64,000 bases of DNA, from positions 1,302,001-1,366,000 of the forward strand of contig NZ_JAFMTB010000002.1 in the NCBI RefSeq assembly GCF_017916475.1, in the 5' to 3' direction. The notes under the pieces were generated by a model. It saw nothing but the letters and a program-made list of their open reading frames with translations, was not told the origin of the DNA and ran no database searches. Below, in pieces: positions 17,243 to 25,983 of the stretch. The stretch is from Patulibacter sp. SYSU D01012 (GTDB lineage: Bacteria; Actinomycetota; Thermoleophilia; Solirubrobacterales; Solirubrobacteraceae). A program made the translations under genes and the position numbers. Position 1 is the first letter of the stretch; each line of letters opens with the position of its first letter.

Positions 17243-18835
17243 GTGCCCCAGCCCCAGGATCCCGCGGCCCCGCTGCCCGCGGTCGCCGACGCCCCGCTCA
17301 CGCCGCTGAGCTTCCTGCTGCGCAGCGCGCGCGTGTGGGCGGAGCGCCCGGCCGTCGTCGACGGGGAACGCACGTGGACCTACGCCGAGCACCTCGACCG
17401 CGTGCGGCGGGCGGCCGGCGCCCTCGTCGGGCGCGGCGTGGCGCCCGGCGACCGCGTCGCGACGGTGCTCCCCAACGTGCCCGCCATGCTCGAGCTGCAC
17501 TACGCCGTGCCGGGGGTCGGGGCGGTGCTCGTCCCCCTCAACACGCGGCTGGCCGCGGCGGAGTACGAGTACGTGCTCGAGCACTGCGGCGCCCGGCTGC
17601 TCGTGGCGTGGACGGGCCTGCGCGACGCGCTCCTCCCCGCCCTGCGCGCGCGGGGCGACGCGGCGCCCGAGGTGGTGTGGGTCGCTCCGCACGACGCGCC
17701 CGACGACGGCTGGGACGACCTGCTCGCGGGCGCCCCCGCGCAGGAGCTGACGCTCCCCGCCGACGAGCGCGCGCTGCTGTCGATCAACTACACCTCGGGC
17801 ACCACCGGGCGGCCGAAGGGCGTCATGACGACGCACCGCGGCGCGTACCTGCACAGCCTGGGCGTGATCGCGGAGGCGGGCCTGACGCCGCGCAGCGCCT
17901 ACCTGTGGACGCTGCCGATGTTCCACTGCAACGGCTGGGCGTACACCTGGGCCGTCACCGCGATGGGCGTGAAGCACGTGTGCCTGCCGCAGGTCGAGGG
18001 CGCCGCGATCTGGCGGGCGCTGCGCGAGGAGGGGATCACGCACCTGTGCGCCGCGCCGACGGTCATCGTCACGATCGTCGAGGCGCCCGAGGCCGCGCCG
18101 CTCGAACGGCCGGTCAGCCTGGTCGTCGGCGGCGCGCCGCCCGCCCCCGCGCTCATCGCGCGCGCCGAGCACCTGGGCATCCGCATCACCCACATGTACG
18201 GGCTGACCGAGACGTACGGGCCCTTCGCGGTGTGCGCGTGGAACCCGGACTGGGACGACCGGCCCGAGGAGGAGCGCAGCCGCCTGCGGGCCCGGCAGGG
18301 CGTCGGCACGGTCGTCTCGGAGCGCCTGCGCGTCGTCGACGGGCAGATGCGGGACGTGCCCGCCGACGGCGAGACGCTCGGCGAGGTCGTCATGCGCGGC
18401 AACAACGTCATGACGGGCTACTACCGCGACGAGGAGGCCACGCGGAAGGCGTTCGCCGGCGGGTGGTTCCACTCCGGCGACCTGGGCGTGCTGCACCCGG
18501 ACGGCTACGTCGAGCTGCGCGACCGCCTGAAGGACGTCGTCATCTCGGGCGGCGAGAACATCGCCACGATCGAGGTGGAGCAGGCGCTGAACGCCCACCC
18601 GGCGGTGTCCGAGGTGGCGGTGGTCGGCGCGCCGGACGAGCGCTGGGGCGAGGTGCCCGTCGCCTACGTCGTCGCGCGCGGCGACGCGCCCGACCCCGAG
18701 GAGCTGCGCGCGTTCGTGCGCGAGCGGCTGGCCGGCTTCAAGGTGCCGAAGCGGATCGAGCTGGTGAACGAGCTGCCGAAGACGGGGACGGGGAAGATCC
18801 AGAAGTTCCGCCTGCGCGAGCGGGCGGCGGGCTGA
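17243..18835 (+). CDS. AMP-dependent acyl-CoA synthetase (fatty acid CoA ligase type)
   Basis: Activates a carboxylic acid, probably a fatty acid, to its CoA thioester through an acyl-adenylate. The 530-residue protein has the P-loop-like signature NYTSGTTGRPKGVMTTHRG (about 178-196), the adenine motif THMYGLTETYGPF, the hinge GYVELRDRLKDVVISGGENI and the C-terminal lysine in KTGTGKIQKF. The GTG at 17243 follows GGAGG at a good distance. The protein resembles medium/long-chain acyl-CoA ligases; the chain length cannot be read. It stands as a single gene after cydAB. Confidence 0.92.
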   Translation: MPQPQDPAAPLPAVADAPLTPLSFLLRSARVWAERPAVVDGERTWTYAEHLDRVRRAAGALVGRGVAPGDRVATVLPNVPAMLELHYAVPGVGAVLVPLNTRLAAAEYEYVLEHCGARLLVAWTGLRDALLPALRARGDAAPEVVWVAPHDAPDDGWDDLLAGAPAQELTLPADERALLSINYTSGTTGRPKGVMTTHRGAYLHSLGVIAEAGLTPRSAYLWTLPMFHCNGWAYTWAVTAMGVKHVCLPQVEGAAIWRALREEGITHLCAAPTVIVTIVEAPEAAPLERPVSLVVGGAPPAPALIARAEHLGIRITHMYGLTETYGPFAVCAWNPDWDDRPEEERSRLRARQGVGTVVSERLRVVDGQMRDVPADGETLGEVVMRGNNVMTGYYRDEEATRKAFAGGWFHSGDLGVLHPDGYVELRDRLKDVVISGGENIATIEVEQALNAHPAVSEVAVVGAPDERWGEVPVAYVVARGDAPDPEELRAFVRERLAGFKVPKRIELVNELPKTGTGKIQKFRLRERAAG

Positions 18836-19133
18836 GGGGCGCGGCGGCGGCTGAGGGGCGCGGCCGCGGGGCGAGGGGCGCTGAAGGGCTCGGCGGCCGG
18901 GCGACGGGCGCGGCGGCGGGGCGAGGCGCTCGGCGGCGGGGCGAAGGGCTCGGCGGCGGGGCGAAGGGCTCGGCGGCGGATGAGGGGCGCGGCGGGCTGA
19001 GGGGCGCGGCCCGCGGGCGCAGCCGCGGACCGCCCGTGCGCGGCCGGCCGGTGGGACGGCCGCGGACCGGGGTATGCGGCCGGGGGCGTCGGTCTCGAGG
19101 CGGCGCGGGGGGCCCGCGCGCCGCCGCGAGCTC
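18836..19133. repeat. Low-complexity direct repeats after the acyl-CoA ligase
   Basis: Imperfect direct repeats of GCTGAGGGGCGCGGC and GCGAAGGGCTCGGCGGCGGG (about 15-20 bases) fill 18836-19015. No gene is supported here. The stretch separates two converging transcription units. Confidence 0.6.
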
Positions 19134-19478
19134 TCAGCCCTCGAGGGGCGCGGCGGCGCGCTCGCCGGCCTCGAGCTCGCGGCGGATGAACAGGTCGGGC
19201 AGCACGACCAGGCCGACGAGGCCCGCCACGACGACGGCGGCCGGGAACTTCCAGTTCCACCGGCGCTGCAGCATGCCCAGGCCCGCGAGGCCGAGCAGGA
19301 TGATGAACAGGATCCCGTGCGTCATGCCGACGACGTGGACGTACGAGTCGGTGTCGATGACGCCGAACTTGCCGAGGACGAGCGGCACGAGGAGCACGAA
19401 GTCGACCACCGCGATCGCCAGGATCACGTTGAGGAGACGCCGCGTCGTGCGGACGTCGGAGTGCGAGACGTCGAACAT
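19134..19478 (-). CDS. DUF3817 family membrane protein
   Basis: Small integral membrane protein of a family widespread in actinobacteria, function unknown. The 114 residues have three hydrophobic helices (about 17-37, 45-67 and 78-95). The motif GMTHGILFIILLG followed by a cytoplasmic WNWKFPAAVVV matches the DUF3817 pattern. The ATG at 19478 is used; a TTG three codons upstream is also in frame. A TACCCT hexamer lies 8 bases upstream of the ATG. The tail is acidic and alanine-rich. Confidence 0.85.
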   Translation of the reverse strand: MFDVSHSDVRTTRRLLNVILAIAVVDFVLLVPLVLGKFGVIDTDSYVHVVGMTHGILFIILLGLAGLGMLQRRWNWKFPAAVVVAGLVGLVVLPDLFIRRELEAGERAAAPLEG

Positions 19479-19486
19479 GACGCCCA

Positions 19487-19492
19487 AGGGTA
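19487..19492 (-). promoter_or_regulatory. Candidate -10 element (TACCCT, minus strand) for the DUF3817 gene
   Basis: Minus-strand TACCCT ends 8 bases before the ATG at 19478. If it is the -10, the TTG alternative at 19487 would lie inside the promoter, which supports the ATG. Confidence 0.4.
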
Positions 19493-19622
19493 CGGAGGAC
19501 GGCCCTTCCCGGGGCTGCTTGCAGAGGGTCAGGATCGGGGGCTCCCACAGGCGGAACGGCGGGTCCGGTCGGGGGCCGGGGCGGGCGGGGCCGCCGGTCG
19601 GCGGGCGGGCGGGGCGGGTCGC

Positions 19623-20036
19623 GTTCGGGCTCGGGTCCGCCGGCCGGCCCTCAGCCGGAACGCGTCGGCGGGGCGGGACGCGTTCGGGCTCGGGTCCGCC
19701 GGCTGGCCCTCAGGCGGAACGCGTCGGCGGGCCGGGATGCGTTCGGGCTCAGGTCCGCCGGCCGGCCCTCAGGCAGAACGCGCCGCCCGGGGCGGGGCGT
19801 GTTCCGTCTCGGGTCCGCCCACCGGCCCTCAGGCGGAACGCGTCGGCGGGCCGGGATGCGTTCGGGCTCAGATCCACCGGCCGGCCCTCAGGCAGAACGC
19901 GTCGACCGGGCCGGACGCGTTCCGTCTTGGGTCCGCCGGCCGGCCCTGAGCCGGAACGCGTCGGCGGGGCGGGACGTGTTCCGTCTCGGGTCCGCCCACC
20001 GGCCCTCAGCCGGAACGCGCCGCCCAGCCCCCCCCC
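19623..20036. repeat. 59-base palindromic tandem array, 7 units
   Basis: Units begin GTTC at 19623, 19682, 19741, 19801, 19860, 19919 and 19978 (period 59, once 60). The core is GTTCGGGCTCGGGTCCG or GTTCCGTCTCGGGTCCG, a CCGG/CCAC centre, and CCGGCCCTCAG(C/G)C(G/A)GAAC; the spacer is mostly CGCGTCGGCGGGGCGGGACGC. It is the same family as the 7.05 kb array with local sequence drift. It sits downstream of glpF and upstream of the DUF3817 gene. Confidence 0.93.
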
Positions 20037-20042
20037 CGCCCC

Positions 20043-21107
20043 TCAGGCCGGGCCGTCCGCCGTCGTCCGGCCGACCTCGGCTTCGACGCCCGCCTCCTCG
20101 CGCGCCTTCAGCACGCCGCCGACGAAGCGGTCGTAGACGAAGCCGCCGACGAGCGCGCCCACGATCGGGCCGACGATCGGTACCCACAGGTAGCCGTTGA
20201 CGTTGCCGTAGTCGCCGGGCATGGCGACGCTGCCCCAGCCGGCCACCCAGGCGAGCAGCCGGGGGCCCAGGTCGCGGGCGGGGTTGATCGCGTAGCCGGC
20301 GTTGGCGCCGAGCGAGACGCCGATCGCCACGACGATCAGGCCGATGAGCACCGGGCCGAGCGACGCGCGCACGGCGGGGTTGAGCTCCTCCGTCACCGCG
20401 AACAGCAGGGCCGCGAGCATCGCGGTGCCGATGACCTGGTCCGCGAACGGGCCGATCCACGAGTCGAAGTACGGCGCCGGGGTCGTCGCGAAGATCGCGA
20501 AGCCCGGCACCGAGTCCGGCTCGCCGCGGGTCATCTTGGCGGCCACCTCCATGCTGTCGATGGCGCCCTTGTAGTTCAGGTAGACCACGGCCGCGCCGAC
20601 GAACGCGCCCGCGACCTGCGCCGCCGCGTAGGCCGGCACCTTGCGCCACGGGAACCCGCGCCGCGCCGCGAGCAGGATCGACACCGCCGGATTGAGGTGC
20701 GCGCCCGAGACGCCGCCGGCGACGTAGACGCCGAACATCACCGCCAGGCCCCAGCCGATCGCCAGCAGCAGCCAGTCGCCGCTCGCCGCGAACGCCTCGG
20801 CGCCGCGCCCGGACTGGTTGAGCGCCGCGATCGACATCGCCGTCACGCCGTTGCCGAGCAGGATCAGGACGAACGTGCCGAGGAACTCGGAGGCGACCTC
20901 GCCCTTCACCGTCCGCTGCCAGCCCCACCGCCGGTGGCCCGGCGCGCGCGGCGGCGCGCCGGCGTCCGGGGGCGGTGGCGCCGCGCCGTGCCCGTCGCGT
21001 GCCGGCGCCGACGCGGTGCTCGCCTGCGCCACCGCCCCCTCCGGTCCTACGGGCGGCGTGGCGCCGCCTCCCGTCGTCGGCCGCAGGCCGTCCTCTCCCG
21101 TGCTCAC
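20043..21107 (-). CDS. Aquaglyceroporin (MIP family, GlpF-like)
   Basis: Membrane channel for glycerol and other small polyols. The 354-residue protein has a disordered N-terminal extension of about 65 residues (Pro/Ala/Gly), then six membrane helices and two half-helices. The two pore motifs are SGAHLNPAVS and YAINPARDLGPRLL. Asp after the second NPAR is the residue that marks glycerol facilitators rather than water-only aquaporins. The GTG start at 21107 is preceded by GGAGGGAG. Its location beside a diol dehydratase operon fits uptake of glycerol or 1,2-propanediol. The upstream region holds a 59-base repeat array. Confidence 0.9.
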   Translation of the reverse strand: MSTGEDGLRPTTGGGATPPVGPEGAVAQASTASAPARDGHGAAPPPPDAGAPPRAPGHRRWGWQRTVKGEVASEFLGTFVLILLGNGVTAMSIAALNQSGRGAEAFAASGDWLLLAIGWGLAVMFGVYVAGGVSGAHLNPAVSILLAARRGFPWRKVPAYAAAQVAGAFVGAAVVYLNYKGAIDSMEVAAKMTRGEPDSVPGFAIFATTPAPYFDSWIGPFADQVIGTAMLAALLFAVTEELNPAVRASLGPVLIGLIVVAIGVSLGANAGYAINPARDLGPRLLAWVAGWGSVAMPGDYGNVNGYLWVPIVGPIVGALVGGFVYDRFVGGVLKAREEAGVEAEVGRTTADGPA

Positions 21108-21244
21108 GAGGCACTCCCTCCGTGGTGGCGGCGGCCGCTCCCGGCCGCCGCGTGGTGGACGGCGCGATCCTCCGGCCGTGCGCCGTCCACGACCACGTTG
21201 CGCTCGGGTTGCAACCCGCTACCCGTAGCGGCGCCTGGCGGCCG

Positions 21245-21530
21245 GTTCCGGTTCGGGTCCGCCATCCGGTCCTGAGCCGGAACGCGTGCCGCGCCACCGG
21301 TCGGTTCCGGTTCGGGTCCGCTATCCGGTCCTGAGCCGGAACGCGTGCCGCGCCAGCGGCTCGTTCCGGTTCGGGTCCGCCTACCGGCCCTCAGCCGGAA
21401 CGCGTGCCGCGCCAGCGGCTCGTTCCGGTTCGGGTCCGCCTACCGGCCCTCAGCCGGAACGCGTCCCGCGCCACCGGCCCGTTCCGGCTCGGGTCCGCCA
21501 TCCGGCCCTCAGCCGGAACGCGTCCCGCCC
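21245..21530. repeat. 59-base palindromic tandem array, 5 units
   Basis: Units begin GTTCCGG at 21245, 21304, 21363, 21422 and 21481, an exact 59-base period. The core GTTCCGGTTCGGGTCCG, then CCATCCGGTCCTGAGCCGGAAC, is followed by spacer GCGTGCCGCGCCAGCGGCTC. It lies between the aquaglyceroporin start (21107, minus) and the end of the GAF regulator gene (21599, minus), so it is both downstream of the regulator and upstream of the channel gene. Confidence 0.94.
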
Positions 21531-21598
21531 CGGACACGCGTCGCGCCCCGGACACGCCGCTCCGCCCCGGCCCGGCCTCTCCCCGGCCCCGCCGCCCC

Positions 21599-22963
21599 TC
21601 AGGCGGCGTCCGGCAGCGGCGGCGCCGGCGTGCGCAGCGCCCGCAGCCGCTCGCGCGCGCCGCGCACCGTCGGGCTGTCGGCCCCGGGCAGCACGTCCTC
21701 GCCGCCGTCGGGCGTGCCGTCGGCGCCGTGCTCCTGCAGGCGGGCCTCCAGCTCGAGCAGGTCGACCCGAACCGGACCGACCAGTCGGTAGGGCTTCGTG
21801 CCCAGCAGACCCCCGAGCTGCCTCCGCAGGCGGGACACCTCGGCGCGGACCGTGACGAGGGCGTCGGCGTTGCCGTAGAGCTCCTCGGCGAGCTGGCGCG
21901 CGGTCAGGCCCTGCGGGTGGAGCGCCAGCAGGAGCAGCAGCTCGCTGCGCCGCGGCGGCAGTTCGACCCGCGTGCCCTGCAGCCGGACCCGCGCGGACGG
22001 CCGGCCGAGGACCTCGATCTCGAGGGGCTCGGGGTCGGGCGCCGGGCGGGACGACGCGGCGCGCCGCTCGGGCACGCCCCAGACGACGGACGCGCCGTGC
22101 GGCAGCGGCTCGTCGTGCAGGACGGACGCGCCTCCGCTGGCGATCCAGCCGCCGTCCTCGACCCGCACGAGCGGCCCCCGCAGCCAGCCGACGGGCGAGC
22201 ACGCCAGGACGCGGCCCGTGCGGTCGACGAGGGCGCTCGGCGTGCCGGGGTGCCGCGCCGCCAGCTCGTAGTACCGGCTCTTCAGCGCTTCACGGCGGGT
22301 GGCCAGCTCGCCACCGAGCAGCGCCTCGATCGTGCTCGCGGCGCTCGTCACGAGCGACAGCGCGTACGGGTGCGCGCCCTTGATCCCGGTCGACAGGCAC
22401 AGCGCGCCGATCGCCCGCCCCGTCTCGGGATCGTGGACGGGCGCCCCGGTGCAGCACCAGCCGTGGTACCGGCGGGCGAAGTGCTCGGCCGAGAAGACCT
22501 GCACGGCGTGGTCCACGCGCAGCGCGGTGCCGATGCCGTTCGTGCCGGCGACCTCCTCGTCCCAGCCGTAGCCAGGGACGAAGCGGATGGACTCCGACGC
22601 CGCGAGCACGCGCGGGTGGCCCATCGACCACAGCATCGTGCCGTCGCCGTCGGCCGCGGTGACCAGGTGCTGGACGTCGTGCGCCACCCCGCCCAGCACG
22701 CCCTCGATGACGGACCCGAAGCGCGCGAGCGGGTGCTCCTGCCACCGCGCCATGGCGTCCCCGTAGTCCAGGAGCATCGGCACGTGCGGCCCCGTGGGAT
22801 CGAGTCCTGCGGCCTGCGCGCGGGCCCAGGAGTCGCTGATCACGGACCGCACCATCGGCGGGACCGGGCGGCCCGCCGCGGCCCGTTCGTGGGCGCGCGC
22901 GAGCAGCCGGGAGAGTCCCACCGGGTCGATCCCGGAGGAGATGCCGAGCCACGGGTTCTGCAT
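21599..22963 (-). CDS. GAF-domain transcriptional regulator with C-terminal winged helix
   Basis: Likely activator of the divergent diol dehydratase operon. The 454 residues begin with a helical segment (RSVISDSWARAQAAGLDPTG) typical of AcoR/DhaR-type activators. A GAF sensor domain follows (about 65-220) with GYGWDEEVAGTNGIGTALR and HYGWCCTGAPVHDPETG. A PAS-like middle comes next, then a C-terminal DNA-binding domain (about 335-400, RRSELLLLLALHPQGLTARQLAEELYG and VRAEVSRLRRQLGGLLG) that looks like an OmpR/SARP winged helix instead of the AAA+ plus Fis HTH of classical AcoR. The ATG is at 22963. It is separated from pduE by 175 bases containing dyads. Confidence 0.8.
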   Translation of the reverse strand: MQNPWLGISSGIDPVGLSRLLARAHERAAAGRPVPPMVRSVISDSWARAQAAGLDPTGPHVPMLLDYGDAMARWQEHPLARFGSVIEGVLGGVAHDVQHLVTAADGDGTMLWSMGHPRVLAASESIRFVPGYGWDEEVAGTNGIGTALRVDHAVQVFSAEHFARRYHGWCCTGAPVHDPETGRAIGALCLSTGIKGAHPYALSLVTSAASTIEALLGGELATRREALKSRYYELAARHPGTPSALVDRTGRVLACSPVGWLRGPLVRVEDGGWIASGGASVLHDEPLPHGASVVWGVPERRAASSRPAPDPEPLEIEVLGRPSARVRLQGTRVELPPRRSELLLLLALHPQGLTARQLAEELYGNADALVTVRAEVSRLRRQLGGLLGTKPYRLVGPVRVDLLELEARLQEHGADGTPDGGEDVLPGADSPTVRGARERLRALRTPAPPLPDAA

Positions 22964-23013
22964 GCGTTCCTGCGTGGTCTATCCGACCTGAGCGCCTCCG
23001 TCGAGCAACGTCC

Positions 23014-23038
23014 CTGCAACCCCAGCGGGGAGTTGCAG
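23014..23038. promoter_or_regulatory. Dyad in the regulator/diol dehydratase intergenic region
   Basis: CTGCAAC (23014-23020) and GTTGCAG (23032-23038) are perfect inverted copies around CCC-AGC-GGGG, which extends the pairing. A second small palindrome ATCACCGTGAT lies just downstream at about 23048-23058. Either could be a binding site for the GAF regulator or an RNA hairpin. No cobalamin riboswitch box is seen. Confidence 0.4.
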
Positions 23039-23138
23039 CTCCCCGCGATCACCGTGATGGTCGTCACATGATGGCACCTGCCCCCGGCGCCGGCCAGGCG
23101 ACGGTCGGGGGGTGTCCCGCAGAGAGGAGCACCACGGC

Positions 23139-23567
23139 ATGGCCACCGACACCCCCGCGCTCGATCCCGGACGGGACTACCCGATCGGGCTGCACCGCCC
23201 CGAGCTGCTGCGCACCCCCACGGGCCGCACGCTCGAGGACCTGACCCTGGAGAACGCCCTCGGCGGCCAGGTGACCGCGGAGGACCTGCGCATCACCCCC
23301 GAGACGCTCGGGCTGCAGGCCCAGGTCGCCGAGGCGGCGGGCCGGCCCCAGCTGGCCGAGAACTTCCGGCGCGCCGCCGAGCTGACCGCCGTCCCCGACG
23401 AGCGGGTCCTCGAGATCTACGCCGCCCTGCGGCCCAACGCGTCGACGAAGGACGAGCTGCTGGCGATCGCCGCCGAGCTCGAGGAGACCTACGGCGCGAG
23501 CGCGAACGCCGAGCTCGTGCGCGACGCCGCCGCCGTCTACGAGCGCCGCGACTGCCTCGCGGACTGA
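23139..23567 (+). CDS. pduE: B12-dependent diol/glycerol dehydratase small subunit
   Basis: Gamma subunit of the coenzyme B12-dependent dehydratase that converts 1,2-propanediol to propanal or glycerol to 3-hydroxypropanal. The 142-residue protein has the family elements DYPIGLHRPELLRTPTGRTL, DLTLENALGGQVTAEDLRI and LKAQ-like LQAQVAEAAGRPQLAENFRRAAEL, and ends in an ELIRD-type helix with a terminal Cys-Leu-Ala-Asp. The ATG at 23139 has AGAGGAG 10 bases upstream. Klebsiella and Salmonella encode this subunit last; here it is first in the operon. Confidence 0.92.
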   Translation: MATDTPALDPGRDYPIGLHRPELLRTPTGRTLEDLTLENALGGQVTAEDLRITPETLGLQAQVAEAAGRPQLAENFRRAAELTAVPDERVLEIYAALRPNASTKDELLAIAAELEETYGASANAELVRDAAAVYERRDCLAD

Positions 23568-23581
23568 CCAGGAGCCCCGCC

Positions 23582-25300
23582 ATGTCCTCCACCCTGAACG
23601 GCCCCGCCGACGCCGCCGCCCCCGCGGCCCCGCGGCGCTCCAAGCGCACCGAGCTGCTCGAGCAGCGCCCCGTCAACCGCGACGGCTTCGTCGACGAGTG
23701 GCCCGAGGTCGGCCTGGTCGCGATGGAGCACGACGGCGACCCCACGCCGAGCGTGCGCGTGGAGGACGGCCGCATCGTCGAGATGGACGGCCGCACCCGC
23801 GAGCAGTTCGACTTCCTCGACACCTTCATCGCCGACCGCGCGATCGACCCGGCGGTGGCGGAGGAGGCGATGGCGATCCCGCCCGTCGAGATCGCCCACA
23901 TGCTCGTCGACCCGAAGGTCCCGCGCCCCGAGGTCATCCGCATCGCGTCGGGCCTGACCCCCGCGGCCCTGCTCGAGGTCGTCAAGACGATGAACGTCGT
24001 CGAGATGATGATGGCGATGCAGAAGATGCGGGCCCGGCGGACCCCGTCGAACCAGGCCCACTGCACCAGCGCCCGCGACAACCCCCTCCAGGTCGCCGCC
24101 GACGCCGCCGAGGCCGCCACCCGCGGCTTCGACGAGCTCGAGACCACCCTCGGCGTCGTCCGCTACGCGCCGCTCGTCGCCCTCGGCCTGCTCGTCGGCG
24201 CGCAGGCCGGCCGTCCGGGCATCCTCACCCAGTGCGCGCTCGAGGAGGCCACCGAGCTGTCCCTCGGCATGCGCGGCCTGACCACCTACGCCGAGACGAT
24301 CTCCGTCTACGGCACGGAGTCGGTGTTCAAGGACGGCGACGACACCCCGTGGTCGAAGGCGTTCCTCGCGTCGGCCTACGCCTCGCGCGGCATCAAGATG
24401 CGCTTCACCTCGGGCACCGGCTCCGAGGTGCAGATGGGCAACGCCGAGGGCCGGTCGATGCTGTACCTGGAGATCCGCTGCATCCTCGTCACGCGCGGCG
24501 GCGGCGTGCAGGGCCTGCAGAACGGCTCGATCTCGTGCATCGGCGTCCCGGGCGCCGTGCCCTCCGGCATCCGCGCGGTGCTGGCCGAGAACCTGATCGC
24601 CGCGATGGCCGACCTGGAGTGCGCGTCGGGCAACGACCAGTCCTTCAGCCACTCCGACATGCGCCGCGTCTCCCGCTCGCTCATGCAGATGCTGCCGGGC
24701 ACGGACTTCGTCTGCTCGGGCTACTCGGCCGTGCCGAACTCGGACAACATGTTCGCCGGCTCGAACTGGGACGCCGCGGACTTCGACGACTGGAACGTCA
24801 TCCAGCGCGACCTGAAGATCGACGGCGGCCTGCGCCACGTCGAGGAGGGCGAGCTGCTCGCCGCCCGCGAGCGCGGCGCCCGCGCCCTGCAGGCCGTGTT
24901 CGCGCAGCTCGGCTTCCCCGCGATCACGGACGAGGAGGTCGAGGCCGTCGTCTACGGGCACGGCTCCGAGGACCTGCCGCGCCGCGACGTCGTCGAGGAC
25001 CTGAAGGCCGCGCAGCGGATGACCGAGGACGGGATCACCGGCCTGGACGTCGTCCGCGCGCTCGACGCCGGCGGCTTCCCCGAGCTGGCCGCCGGCCTGT
25101 TCGACCTGCTCCGCCAGCGCGTCGCCGGCGACCTGCTGCAGACCGCGGCGATCATCGACCGCGAGGGCAACACCCGCTCCGCCGTCAACGACCGCAACGA
25201 CTACGCGGGCCCCGGCACCGGCTACCGGCCCGAGGGCGCGCGCTGGGAGGAGATGAAGCGCCTGCGCTTCGTCACGAACGCCGACAACCCCGAGGCCTGA
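23582..25300 (+). CDS. pduC: B12-dependent diol/glycerol dehydratase large subunit
   Basis: Catalytic alpha subunit with the TIM barrel that binds substrate and adenosylcobalamin. The 572 residues match the usual 554 plus an N-terminal extension of about 20 (Ala/Pro). The alignment landmarks are RSKRTELLEQRPVNRDGFVDEWPE, the barrel segment MRFTSGTGSEVQMGNAEGRSM, SISCIGVPGAVPSGIRAV, and NDQSFSHSDMRRVSR. The conserved active-site His and Glu appear in AHCTSARDNP and EEATELSLGM. The gene lies 14 bases after pduE with CCAGGAG before the ATG. Whether it prefers glycerol or propanediol cannot be decided by reading. Confidence 0.96.
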   Translation: MSSTLNGPADAAAPAAPRRSKRTELLEQRPVNRDGFVDEWPEVGLVAMEHDGDPTPSVRVEDGRIVEMDGRTREQFDFLDTFIADRAIDPAVAEEAMAIPPVEIAHMLVDPKVPRPEVIRIASGLTPAALLEVVKTMNVVEMMMAMQKMRARRTPSNQAHCTSARDNPLQVAADAAEAATRGFDELETTLGVVRYAPLVALGLLVGAQAGRPGILTQCALEEATELSLGMRGLTTYAETISVYGTESVFKDGDDTPWSKAFLASAYASRGIKMRFTSGTGSEVQMGNAEGRSMLYLEIRCILVTRGGGVQGLQNGSISCIGVPGAVPSGIRAVLAENLIAAMADLECASGNDQSFSHSDMRRVSRSLMQMLPGTDFVCSGYSAVPNSDNMFAGSNWDAADFDDWNVIQRDLKIDGGLRHVEEGELLAARERGARALQAVFAQLGFPAITDEEVEAVVYGHGSEDLPRRDVVEDLKAAQRMTEDGITGLDVVRALDAGGFPELAAGLFDLLRQRVAGDLLQTAAIIDREGNTRSAVNDRNDYAGPGTGYRPEGARWEEMKRLRFVTNADNPEA

Positions 25301-25323
25301 CGGCCGCGATCCAGGAGCACGAC

Positions 25324-25983
25324 ATGAGCACCACACCGACCGCGGGCGCCGAGACCACCCCGACCCCCGCGACGACGCCGACGCCGTCCGCCGTCCCCAC
25401 GGGCGCGTCCGGGCCCGCCGGCGGGGTGTCCGAGCGCACGCTCGAGCTCGTCGAGACCGGCCCGGCCGGCCCCGGCACCCGCCCCGACGAGGTCGTCGTC
25501 GCCCTCTCCCCCGCCTTCGGCACGTTCTTCCACCGCACGATCGTCGACGTCCCCCTCGCGACGGTCCTGCGCGAGACGCTGGCCGGCATCGAGGAGCAGG
25601 GCGCCGCCGCGCGCGTCGTCCGCTTCTTCGGCGGCTCCGACCTGGCGCGCATCGCCCACGCCGGGGCGAAGCTGTCCGGGTCCGGCGTGTCGATCGGGAT
25701 CCTCTCCCGCGGCACGACGATGATCCACCAGCGCGACCTGCCGCGGCTCTCCAACCTGGAGCTGTTCCCGCAGGCGCCGCTGCTCGACGCCGAGGCGTTC
25801 CGCGCCATCGGCCGCAACGCCGCCGGCTACGCGCAGGGGCACAGCCCCGAGCCGGTCCCGGTCCGCAACGACTTCATGGCCCGCCCCCGCTACCAGGCGA
25901 AGGCCGCCGTCCTCCACCTGAAGGAGACGGAGTTCGTCGAGCCGGGCCGCGCCGCCGTGGAGCTCGATGTCCGGATCTCCTGA
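25324..25983 (+). CDS. pduD: B12-dependent diol/glycerol dehydratase medium subunit
   Basis: Beta subunit that contacts the cobalamin. The 219 residues open with a Thr/Pro-rich tail of about 40, reminiscent of the N-terminal extensions that target or solubilise this subunit in other species. The conserved domain follows: DEVVVALSPAFGTFFHRTI, RVVRFFGGSDLARIAHAGAKLSGSG, SIGILSRGTTMIHQRDLPRLSNLELF. The ATG at 25324 follows CCAGGAGCACGAC. It overlaps the reactivase gene by 17 bases. The operon order small-large-medium is not the common one. Confidence 0.94.
   Translation: MSTTPTAGAETTPTPATTPTPSAVPTGASGPAGGVSERTLELVETGPAGPGTRPDEVVVALSPAFGTFFHRTIVDVPLATVLRETLAGIEEQGAAARVVRFFGGSDLARIAHAGAKLSGSGVSIGILSRGTTMIHQRDLPRLSNLELFPQAPLLDAEAFRAIGRNAAGYAQGHSPEPVPVRNDFMARPRYQAKAAVLHLKETEFVEPGRAAVELDVRIS

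Noticed and set aside
19074-20200. Plus-strand frames across the 59-base array at 19.6 kb
   Set aside because: They are translations of the repeat (FRLGSAxRPSAGT patterns) in changing frames and overlap real genes antisense.
22964-23138. Cobalamin riboswitch before the B12-dependent dehydratase operon
   Set aside because: No B12 box or typical multi-arm structure can be seen in the 175 bases; only simple dyads are present.
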